Of a stretch of 6,751 nt of DNA, positions 1-6,206 are shown piece after piece. This DNA is from Flavobacterium sp. (GTDB taxonomy: Bacteria > Bacteroidota > Bacteroidia > Flavobacteriales > Flavobacteriaceae), in assembly GCA_024642295.1 (NCBI GenBank), contig JAHEBK010000096.1, positions 1 through 6,751 of the forward strand. Reading direction: 5' to 3'. The notes beneath the pieces were generated by a model, which was given only the letters and a program-made list of their open reading frames with translations, was not told the DNA's origin and searched no databases. The translations under genes and the position numbers were made by a program. How positions within the stretch are numbered: the stretch's first letter is position 1; the number at the start of each line of letters is the position of its first letter.

Positions 1-865
1 AAGTAAGTAACTAATCTCATTTTTTCTTCATAATCTTTCGTGTTTAAATCAAACGGTAAATCCCTAAGTTGGTATAATATTAAATACTCTCCAGGATGAA
101 ACTTTGAATCCATTGGATATTTTAGTGTTCTAAAATCAACCTTTTGCTCAAAAATTAAATAATTAATAATTTCCATTCTTCTGTTAACCAGTGCCGCACT
201 TAAAGGGGATCTAAAGGGACTGTAATCAGCTTTCGTTGTATCTATAAAATGTGGATTAGCTCCAGATTCAGCCAATATTTTTACATTTTCAAAATTACTA
301 TTTGCTGCTTCAATTAAAGGAGTTCTTAATTGTGCTTTTTGGGAATATAAATTCACATTTGCTCCCTTTTGAATCATATATTTTAGTGTTTTTAAATTCT
401 CTGGAGATTTATAAGAGTATCGGAACTATTTATTGTAATAATAAGAGCCTCCCCACTTTTATCCATTAAATTAGGATTTAATCCTTTGTCTAGCAGCTTG
501 CGAATTGCACTATAATTCAAAGTTTTTAAAGCAAAATGACCAATTGTTGTGCCGAATTTTTGTTCTTGAAAATTTATGTATTCTTTTGGAACTTCATCAA
601 TAAGTTTTTCTATTTTTTCCTCATTTCTGAAATAGGGTAAACCCGACATAGCATCTGCCAAATCATAAAGAGGTGTCCCATAAAATAAACCAGGATTGTG
701 ACCTCTTAATATTTCCCCCCAAACCTCTTTTTCTCTTTTTTCAGAAAATTTAATTTCGGGAGGTTCTTCCACCCATTTGTCTTTTTTAATTTTAGAATAA
801 TAAAAATATCCAAAAATAATTATCCCTATTAGTATAATTAATGCTATAATCTTTCTAATTTTCAT
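1..865 (-). pseudogene. Membrane-anchored ankyrin-repeat protein, frameshifted and cut by the window edge
   Basis: The intact first part (865 down to 392, 157 aa) begins MKIRKIIAL, has one hydrophobic segment at about residues 6-23, then a Lys/Glu-rich linker and a first ankyrin-type unit (..AIRKLLDKGLNPNLMDKSG..). That frame stops at 392-394. Translating the minus strand below about 420 in another frame continues the protein without a stop to base 1: SPENLKTLKYMIQKGANVN, TPLIEAANSNFENVKILAE, SGANPHFID and SPLSAALVNRRMEIINYLI, all typical ankyrin helix-turn-helix units. The second frame has a TAG at 426-428, so the break lies between about 411 and 428; one missing base in minus-strand GATACTCTT would explain it. 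This is either a true pseudogene or a sequencing/assembly error. Ankyrin repeats bind proteins; the partner is unknown. Some such proteins are immunity factors in polymorphic-toxin loci, but no toxin is visible here. The N-terminal anchor suggests an inner-membrane protein facing the periplasm, or a poorly cleaved signal. Confidence 0.82.
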
Positions 866-947
866 TTAAATATAATTAATTACAATCTAAATTACTCAGA
901 ACACTTCCCATTGTGTGAAGGTAGCTGAATATGCAACACCAGCAACC

Positions 948-1087
948 CGTTCGCGCAGGTATTTACCTGTGCCCGCTCCAATTGTTACCCAAAAATAATC
1001 TATTTTTAGTCATTTCTTGTTTTTAAAAACAACGAAAGCTGTAACCGTTTTACTTGTTACAACTTTCTTTTTACTGCATTTAATCAA
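948..1087 (+). repeat. Composite intergenic repeat, copy 1
   Basis: This copy has two modules. Module A contains the near-palindrome CAGGTA-TT-TACCTG (956-969), extended outward by GCG/TGC pairs including one G-T, and then an AT-rich tail; 953-1005 is identical over 53 bases to 6207-6259. Module B is a stem-loop (1034-1067) with arms GAAAGCTGTAAC and GTTACAACTTTC, one mismatch in 12, followed by TTTTTACTG. Bases 1057-1087 are identical over 31 bases to 5609-5639. The copy lies in the 420-base gap between the sugar operon and the ankyrin gene. Nothing convincing is seen at 866-947. The remainder of the gap, 1171-1286, holds only a weak CTCA-AAA-TGAG hairpin followed by TATTTTT on the minus strand, a possible feeble terminator of the operon. 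Confidence 0.85.
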
Positions 1088-1102
1088 AAAACATCCTGTT
1101 TT

Positions 1103-1170
1103 GTCATTCCGACGAAGGAGGAATCACACTAGTTGCTCACGTTATGTGATTTCTCCTTCGTCGAAATGAC
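1103..1170. repeat. Large imperfect palindrome of flavobacterial type (REP-like)
   Basis: The left arm 1103-1128 (starting GTCATTCCGACGAAGGAG) pairs with the right arm 1145-1170 (ending CTCCTTCGTCGAAATGAC) over 26 positions. There are only two departures, one C/A mismatch and one G-T wobble on the plus strand. The loop is about 16 bases. Motifs like GTCATTTCGACGAAGGAGAAATC recur between genes in many flavobacterial genomes; this is from memory and was not searched. On the minus strand the hairpin is followed after a few bases by GTTTTTTG, so it could also help stop transcripts from the operon. No ORF overlaps it. Confidence 0.85.
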
Positions 1171-1286
1171 ACAAAAAACGCTTAACTTAATGACATTGAC
1201 CGCTCGAATCCTTTCGTGTGGTTCGTTGTTTGTTTATTTTGAATGTTATTATTGAAAAATACTCATTTTGAGGATTATGTATTTGC

Positions 1287-2480
1287 CTATAAAAATATAT
1301 CAGAACTCCATTTAACAATTTTGTTTTCATACATAGCATCAATTCCCATTTGAACACAAGTGGCTGTTTTAGCTCCAGTAATACCATTTGATAAGGGCTG
1401 CTTATTGTTGATAAGGGCATCTTTAAAATCGATTAGTGCTTGTTTTGTAGGTTCTAAATGTTGGATGTTTAACGGAATACCTTTGTCATTATCCCAAGAA
1501 ACGGTTGCACCACTTACACCATCGACTTCTCCGTATACTTTAGGTTTTTTTCCTTCTGGGTAAAACCATGCGTTTTCTGTATCAATTATAATGGTGCCTT
1601 TGTCTCCCAAAACTTTAATTTGATAACCATCCTTGGCATTGTTTGTAAGACAGGTAAATTTGGCTTTAACTCCACTAGGGTAAGTGTACATTAAATGCAC
1701 GTTGTCATAGGTTTCTCTACCATCTTTCCAATAGTCGATGCCTCCAGATCCCATAACTTGAATTGGTGTTTCTTCCAAAACCCAATTCACAAAATCGATT
1801 TGATGGGAGCAAAGTTCGGCAGTTAATCCACCAGAATACTCGCGGTACATTCTCCAATTAATAGCTCTTTCAAATTTTGGGTCGGGTACAGGTCTTCTCC
1901 AATTGTTATGCCTGTTCCATTGGCATTCAAAGGCTGTTATCTTGCCTACTTTTCCTTCTTTTATCATAGCTACAACTTGCGTATAAAGTCGTGAACTGTG
2001 ATATTGATGACCTGTTTGAAAAATACTATTTGAACCTTTAATTTTTTTTACCAAGCTATTGATGCCTTCGTAACCTTTTGCAAGTGTTTTTTCACAATAG
2101 ACATGTTTTCCTGCATCAATGGCATCCATGGCTATTTGAGAGTGTGTATTGAATGTTGAAGAAATTATTACCGCATCAATATGTTTTTGGTCCAATAGTT
2201 TACGGTAATCTTGGTAAGCGGAAGCCTTTCCTTTAGTTGCTTTTATTCCTTCGTCTAACCTAAATGGAAGTATATCACAACAGGCACTAACATTCAAGTT
2301 ATCTACAGTGTTCATGATACCAATTAGTCCAGAACCTCTAACTCCTGTGCCAATAACTCCTACATTGATTTTATCCAAAGGATTTATTGATTGATTGAAT
2401 ATGCTTCCGTACAGATAGGGAGTCGAAATTAGTGCCGCTGAGGCAATACCTCCATTTTTTATAAATGTTCTTCTTTTCAT
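1287..2480 (-). CDS. Tat-exported Gfo/Idh/MocA family oxidoreductase (second operon dehydrogenase)
   Basis: The 397-aa protein is a predicted NAD(P)-dependent sugar dehydrogenase, probably acting on a glycoside in the periplasm. The N-terminus MKRRTFIKNG followed by a short hydrophobic stretch is a twin-arginine signal. A Rossmann fold follows with GTGVRG (44-49) and the dinucleotide-site segment near NTHSQIAMDAIDAGKHVYCE (111-130). The usual E-K-P catalytic motif reads E-K-T here (130-132), keeping the lysine. The C-terminal domain carries GGLTAELCSHQIDFVNW (217-233), with His226 and Asp229 where the family has its catalytic His and partner Asp. The start at 2480 is preferred because it puts the Tat motif at the N-terminus and lies 4 bases after the preceding stop; the upstream ATG at 2513 would overlap that gene and add a charged, non-signal leader. 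Length is normal for the family. In an operon with another dehydrogenase and a DUF1080 protein, the likely role is C3 oxidation of a glycoside or reduction of a 3-keto sugar. The exact substrate is unknown. Confidence 0.9.
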   Translation of the reverse strand: MKRRTFIKNGGIASAALISTPYLYGSIFNQSINPLDKINVGVIGTGVRGSGLIGIMNTVDNLNVSACCDILPFRLDEGIKATKGKASAYQDYRKLLDQKHIDAVIISSTFNTHSQIAMDAIDAGKHVYCEKTLAKGYEGINSLVKKIKGSNSIFQTGHQYHSSRLYTQVVAMIKEGKVGKITAFECQWNRHNNWRRPVPDPKFERAINWRMYREYSGGLTAELCSHQIDFVNWVLEETPIQVMGSGGIDYWKDGRETYDNVHLMYTYPSGVKAKFTCLTNNAKDGYQIKVLGDKGTIIIDTENAWFYPEGKKPKVYGEVDGVSGATVSWDNDKGIPLNIQHLEPTKQALIDFKDALINNKQPLSNGITGAKTATCVQMGIDAMYENKIVKWSSDIFL

Positions 2481-2484
2481 ATTC

Positions 2485-3831
2485 TTACAATTTAGGTTCC
2501 CAACCTGGTTCATAGGTTCTGGACCAAAGTTTCATGGCATCTCTATCATAGATTCTACCATTGTTATCATCGATTTCAAAACCTTTATTTATTCGATAAG
2601 CAATATTTGCATAGTGTGTTAACATTTGAGATATGGCTCCTGTTTCTATCGGTGAGGTTAATACTTCTTTACCGCGAATAGTATTGAAAAAGTTAGATAC
2701 ATGCTTCGTAGTCATATCTCCACCACCACCTAAGGCAACGCCACCTTCGTCTCCTTTAGCACTTTTTTTCTTAATTAATTTCCCTTGCGAATCATAAAGT
2801 GCATAGCCTTCTCTGTCGACATTTACAGAACCTTTAGTTCCGTATATAATTGTTCCTCTGCCTTTGCCATACTTTAAGTATCCGTTTCTTGACACGCCAT
2901 CCCATTGTATCGTTCTGTTGCTGTCAAATGTGTAAGTAGCTTCCATTTCATCATACATTTGCCAACCATCATCAATATAATTTCGTTTATCTGCTCTAAC
3001 ACTTACTGATTTTGGATATTTAACATTCATTGCCCATCTTGCAATATCTAGTTCGTGGGTGGCATTATTTCCCATTTCTGCTGTTCCAAAGTCCCAGCCG
3101 TACCAGTGCCAATTATAATCCCATGTACTTTCTTCGTATGCTTTTCTGGGAGATGGCCCTTGAAAAAGATTCCAATCAAATCCACTTGGCGGTGGTCCTT
3201 GTTTAGGTTGTGGTACACGGCCTCTACCATTTGAATAAAAAGCCAAAGCTTTATAGGTGTCGCCAATAATACCATTATGAATATCATTAATAATCTCAAT
3301 TGTCTCTATGGAAGATCTTTGTTGATTTCCCATTTGAACCACTTTTTTGTATTTATCTTTAAAAGCAACAACGAGTTCATTTTCATGTGGATTATGGCTA
3401 CATGGTTTTTCTAAGTAGACATGTTTTCCAGCCTGCATAGCCATACATGCTCCTGGAGTATGCCAATGGTCTGGAGTAGCCATAAAAACAGCATCAACAT
3501 CTTTATCATTAAAAATATTACGAACATCCTTATCAAGTTTAGGCTTGTAGTTTATATGTTTAGCGAAATTTTCAGAGGCTTTGTCCATTTGTTTTTCCAT
3601 GACATCGCATAGGTACAAGATTCTTACATTATTCTCTTTAGCAACAATACCATCCACAAATGCTCCGTATCTTCGGCCTAAACCTTGTACTGCTATATGT
3701 ATTCTGTCGTTTGCACCAATGATATTATTATAGCTTTTTGCTGACATTGCTGATGAAAGACTAGGGCTTAATGAAATACCTATAGTAGCTGCCGCTGTTT
3801 TTTTTAAAAAGCTTCTTCTATTGTTCTCCAT
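2485..3831 (-). CDS. Tat-exported Gfo/Idh/MocA family oxidoreductase (first operon dehydrogenase)
   Basis: The 448-aa protein is a predicted secreted NAD(P)-dependent oxidoreductase. MENNRRSFLKK plus an Ala/Ser-rich hydrophobic region is a Tat signal, with plausible cleavage near SSAMS-A (about residue 30). The Rossmann domain has an atypical nucleotide loop GLGRRYG (50-56, without the classic GxGxxG spacing). ATPDHWH (118-124) and EKP with catalytic Lys142 (141-143) follow. The C-terminal domain has a Trp-rich NWHWYGWDFG segment (240-249) and NATHELDIARW (256-266), with His259 and Asp262 as the likely catalytic pair. This is the Bacteroidota subgroup with the long C-terminal alpha/beta domain. 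The start at 3831 is 3 bases below the stop of the DUF1080 gene, so translation is probably coupled. It may be a glucoside-3-dehydrogenase-type enzyme making the 3-keto substrate for its neighbour; this is inferred from gene context and is not proven by sequence. Confidence 0.92.
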   Translation of the reverse strand: MENNRRSFLKKTAAATIGISLSPSLSSAMSAKSYNNIIGANDRIHIAVQGLGRRYGAFVDGIVAKENNVRILYLCDVMEKQMDKASENFAKHINYKPKLDKDVRNIFNDKDVDAVFMATPDHWHTPGACMAMQAGKHVYLEKPCSHNPHENELVVAFKDKYKKVVQMGNQQRSSIETIEIINDIHNGIIGDTYKALAFYSNGRGRVPQPKQGPPPSGFDWNLFQGPSPRKAYEESTWDYNWHWYGWDFGTAEMGNNATHELDIARWAMNVKYPKSVSVRADKRNYIDDGWQMYDEMEATYTFDSNRTIQWDGVSRNGYLKYGKGRGTIIYGTKGSVNVDREGYALYDSQGKLIKKKSAKGDEGGVALGGGGDMTTKHVSNFFNTIRGKEVLTSPIETGAISQMLTHYANIAYRINKGFEIDDNNGRIYDRDAMKLWSRTYEPGWEPKL

Positions 3832-3834
3832 GGT

Positions 3835-5232
3835 TTATTTTTTATTATTTGGTAGTTTTATTTTTATGTTTTTAAATGAAACTCGGTCGCCATGGTCTTG
3901 TAGTAAAATTTGACCTTCTTTTAAAAGACCAAAACCAGGCCATTTAGCATATTTACTTTCACTTACTAGTTTTAAAAACGCCTCACTACCACGCTCAAAT
4001 TCTAATACTTTAACACTGTTTATCCAATGCTCTACATGGTTGCCTTTGGAAATAATGTAGGCAGTATTCCATTCTCCAATGGGATGTACAGGTTTTTTTG
4101 GATCTGCTTGGATAAGATCATATAGGGAGCAAATAGTTCTACTTCCAGGTTTAGATCCTAGTTTTGCATCAGGATGTAAGGCATCATCTAATATTTGGTA
4201 TTCAAGTCCAATACTTGATCCCGTACCCTTATTTATATCAGTGTCTACTAGGTATTTGATACCGCTATTAGCGCCTGGGCTTAATTTAAAATCTACTGAT
4301 AATTCAAAATCGCTGTAGTTATTGGTAGTCACAATATCTCCACCTGCTTCAGATTCTCCACCTCCTGAGGATAATACGGTAAGTTCTCCATTTTCAATAA
4401 CCCATCCTTTTTTTGGGAATTGGTTTATTTTGGCTCCACGCCATCCATTCGAAGTCTTTCCATCCCATAGTAATTTCCATCCCGATTCTTTTTCAACTTC
4501 TGTTAGATTATTTTTTGTGATTACAGGTTTTAATGGTGTTCGTCTAGAAAATTTATCAAGATTTTGCGTTAATATTCGTGCGTTTCTCCACATAATATCT
4601 TTACCAACTCTAGAATTATCTGTTCCAATGCTATGTACTTGTAAACCAATAAAACCCGAAGCCGTTTTATCGTCGATTAAATAGGCTGCTGGTACATTAT
4701 TAATCCATGTTTTAATAGTATCCCCAATAGCTTCGACTCTATAATGGTTCCATTGGTTTTGTTTAAATGCTTTCTGTGCCTCAGGATTATTTTTTAACGG
4801 ATTTAACCAGCCTCTTCTAGCTTCATCATATATGCCACCACTCCAAGCTCGTGGAGAAGGATCAATTTCAACTTGATAGCCATGCACACGGCCGTCTTTA
4901 AAGTAGGGGAGGCTATTGCTGCGTATTTGAATTCCAGAATTCATCATAGAATCTGCTTTGAATTCAATTTCTAAAATAAAATCACCATATTTTTTTGAAG
5001 TAGTTAAAAAAGTATTTGGCGTGTTTAAAACGGTTGTGCCAACTATCGCTCCATTTTCAATTTTGTACTTGGCATCACCACCTAATGGAGTCCAGCCTTT
5101 GGAAATGTCATCTTTTATAAGGTATTCCCAAGGTATGGTTTCCTTACTTTCGTTAGTGCTTTTACAAGAAATTAAGGATAATGCTAGACATAGAGGAATA
5201 GCAATTAGGTGTTTTTTTAAATTTGATTTCAT
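3835..5232 (-). CDS. Lipoprotein with two tandem DUF1080 domains (3-keto-glycoside hydrolase/lyase family)
   Basis: The 465-aa protein is the first gene of the operon. The signal MKSNLKKHLIAIPLCLALSL ends in lipobox L-I-S-C with the acylated Cys at 23. Domain 1 spans about 33-222 and domain 2 about 250-460; each is a complete concanavalin-like DUF1080 unit. Matching pairs are NSGIQIRS (99-106) and NSGIKYLV (322-329), GYQVEID (118-124) and GLEYQIL (342-348), WNHYRVE..WINN and WNTAYII..WINS, and a closing ..GLQVHSIG.. against LLQDHGDRVSFKNIKIK. Characterised members of the family act on 3-keto-glycosides from oxidised disaccharides or glucosides. Most are single-domain, so a fused pair could combine two steps or place a binding domain beside a catalytic one. 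The ATG at 5232 is chosen because it begins a clean lipoprotein signal; the open frame continues up to a TTG at 5358 but adds a non-signal leader. I see no clear surface-export motif after Cys23, so a periplasmic location is likely. Confidence 0.9.
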   Translation of the reverse strand: MKSNLKKHLIAIPLCLALSLISCKSTNESKETIPWEYLIKDDISKGWTPLGGDAKYKIENGAIVGTTVLNTPNTFLTTSKKYGDFILEIEFKADSMMNSGIQIRSNSLPYFKDGRVHGYQVEIDPSPRAWSGGIYDEARRGWLNPLKNNPEAQKAFKQNQWNHYRVEAIGDTIKTWINNVPAAYLIDDKTASGFIGLQVHSIGTDNSRVGKDIMWRNARILTQNLDKFSRRTPLKPVITKNNLTEVEKESGWKLLWDGKTSNGWRGAKINQFPKKGWVIENGELTVLSSGGGESEAGGDIVTTNNYSDFELSVDFKLSPGANSGIKYLVDTDINKGTGSSIGLEYQILDDALHPDAKLGSKPGSRTICSLYDLIQADPKKPVHPIGEWNTAYIISKGNHVEHWINSVKVLEFERGSEAFLKLVSESKYAKWPGFGLLKEGQILLQDHGDRVSFKNIKIKLPNNKK

Positions 5233-5291
5233 TTTCTTAAAACTTAATGTGTTTTTTCTATAAATATACGTATTTAACTGGAGTGTAGTTC

Positions 5292-5305
5292 GTATAATGT
5301 TATAC
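5292..5305. promoter_or_regulatory. Operator-like perfect palindrome in the operon leader
   Basis: GTATAATGTTATAC is a perfect inverted repeat (6-bp arms, 2-base centre) lying 60-73 bases before the DUF1080 start codon, where a regulator site would be expected. A second short palindrome, GTTATATAAC (5383-5392), and a tandem 10-base repeat (ATCCTGTACA then ATCCTGTACT, 5348-5367) lie further upstream. On the minus strand TATAATTG and TATATTTA in this leader resemble the Bacteroidota -7 element (TAnnTTTG), but neither has a clear TTTG at the right distance. In so AT-rich a region short palindromes also arise by chance. Confidence 0.3.
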
Positions 5306-5394
5306 CCATCGTGAAAGACAATTATACTTTTATTTCTAATTTTCAACATCCTGTACAATCCTGTACTGTATTAGCGCATACTGTTATATAACGA

Positions 5395-5516
5395 AATCCT
5401 TCAAGTCCGAGTAATCGAGTTTTGGTTTGGTTGGGAGTGGCGTTTTCGGGTTGGGCTTCTTCGAGTTCGTCTTGGGCAAATTTGTAACCCAAAGCGGCTG
5501 ATTTGTTGAGTAGTAT
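5395..5516 (-). other. High-G+C patch, possible remnant of a lost gene
   Basis: About 48% of these bases are G or C by hand count, clearly above the AT-rich surroundings. On the minus strand one frame is open from about 5549 to a TGA near 5346 (about 66 codons) and reads ..NKSAALGYKFAQDELEEAQ.. then ..TRLLGLEGFRYITV... This is protein-like, but it has no good start codon or ribosome site, and I do not recognise the family. A second minus-strand frame is also open over most of the patch, so openness alone is weak evidence. The patch lies between the operon leader and the 5529-5561 hairpin. Confidence 0.3.
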
Positions 5517-5528
5517 GTAAACGCAACA

Positions 5529-5561
5529 AACCCTGCTAGAATTTCAAACTCTAGCAGGGTT
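5529..5561. terminator. Strong stem-loop, probable rho-independent terminator
   Basis: AACCCTGCTAGA (5529-5540) and TCTAGCAGGGTT (5550-5561) form a perfect 12-bp stem with a 9-base loop. On the plus strand a T-rich tract (TTTCTCTTTTTTTT) follows closely; on the minus strand the tail is TTTGTTGCGTTT, which is weaker. It lies about 155 bases past the end of the small lipoprotein gene and before the operon leader, so it may insulate the two units. No plus-strand gene exists to be terminated, and the same sequence could be a member of a repeat family. Confidence 0.6.
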
Positions 5562-5585
5562 GCATTTCTCTTTTTTTTAAATTAA

Positions 5586-5672
5586 GAAAGCTGTATCCGT
5601 TTTAATGATTACAACTTTCTTTTTACTGCATTTAATCAACTATATGGGCACAGGCAAATGCCTGCGCGAACG
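5586..5672. repeat. Composite intergenic repeat, copy 2, with module A inverted
   Basis: Module B (5586-5619, left arm GAAAGCTGTATC, right arm GATTACAACTTTC) is in the same orientation as copy 1, and 5609-5639 matches 1057-1087 over 31 bases. It is followed by module A in reverse: 5646-5672 is the complement of 948-974 with two differences in 27. Those two differences fall at paired stem positions, so CAGGTA/TACCTG becomes CAGGCA/TGCCTG with pairing kept. The copy lies just past the 3' end of the small lipoprotein gene. Confidence 0.8.
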
Positions 5673-5716
5673 ATTGAAGACAAGCCTGCGCTATCGGGTT
5701 AATTCTATTCCTATGT

Positions 5717-6139
5717 CTATCGGGCTTGCCCATCATAGACAACCTCCCAATTCATTTTGTTTAATTCATTAATTGATATTTTTTGGATTTTAAAATTAGG
5801 ATTAGTTATCATTTCACCTCCACTCATTTGATGTATTTTTTTAGTAACTTTAGAAGGGTAGAAAACTAAATAAAGTTTTTTATCCAAAGATTCAGAACTT
5901 ATTTTTTCTGATATTTCTTTATTCAAACTACCAGTTTTTTGGAGGATTGCATAAGATAAATCTCCCTGTTTTATAATGCCGCCAATTGCTATTTCTTGAT
6001 AACTGTTATCTGATTTTCTTATCATTAATGGAATAAAACCTATTTCTATTTTACTATTATTTCGTATTTTAAGTTTGTCTCTTTTGTAATTACAACTAAT
6101 AAAGAATACTGTAATAATAATTAATATAATCTTTTTCAT
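5717..6139 (-). CDS. Small lipoprotein of unknown function
   Basis: The 140-aa protein MKKIILIIITVFFISC.. has a lipoprotein signal with lipobox F-I-S-C and acylated Cys16. The mature part begins NYKRDKLKIRNNSKIEIGF, which reads like the first strands of a small beta-rich domain (a K(I)xIRNNS-type opening is common in small flavobacterial exported proteins). It continues with Lys/Ser/Ile-rich sequence and no cysteines or recognisable catalytic motif. I cannot assign a family. The start at 6139 (GATTAAATGAAAAAG context) gives a clean signal peptide. The last residues, GQAR, are encoded next to repeat-rich DNA, so the C-terminus may have been altered by repeat insertion. It is a lone gene between two repeat copies. 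An immunity or envelope-stress role is possible but unsupported. Confidence 0.8.
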   Translation of the reverse strand: MKKIILIIITVFFISCNYKRDKLKIRNNSKIEIGFIPLMIRKSDNSYQEIAIGGIIKQGDLSYAILQKTGSLNKEISEKISSESLDKKLYLVFYPSKVTKKIHQMSGGEMITNPNFKIQKISINELNKMNWEVVYDGQAR

Positions 6140-6206
6140 TTAATCAGTGTATTTAGCATTAGAATTATCAGTTTCCCCCGATCGCGCAGTATTACCAGCA
6201 AAGTTA

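Noticed and set aside
1034..1067. Integron attC site (gene-cassette array), since single genes are each followed by a hairpin repeat
   Set aside because: The arms lack the core pattern RYYYAAC...GTTRRRY (here GTTACAA), no integrase is visible, and one copy has its modules rearranged.
1187..1420. Minus-strand ORF of 77 codons overlapping the end of the second dehydrogenase
   Set aside because: It lies largely out of frame inside a confident gene, has no recognisable domain, and its tail runs into intergenic DNA.
2481..2513. Earlier ATG at 2513 as the start of the second dehydrogenase
   Set aside because: It would overlap the upstream gene by 29 bases and place 11 polar residues before the Tat motif; the ATG at 2480 fits signal and spacing better.
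3048..3299. Minus-strand ORF inside the first dehydrogenase
   Set aside because: It is an alternative frame within a gene that has full-length family motifs; no start context or domain supports it.
4322..4684. Plus-strand ORF of 120 codons opposite the DUF1080 gene, and the shorter plus-strand ORFs at 1360-1563, 3421-3612, 4079-4318 and 4958-5263
   Set aside because: They are antisense shadows of well-supported genes, with low-complexity Ser/Pro/Phe-rich translations and no domain.
5233..5358. N-terminal extension of the DUF1080 gene to a TTG at 5358
   Set aside because: The extra 42 residues are not signal-like and come before a perfect lipoprotein signal starting at 5232; the extension covers the leader palindrome.
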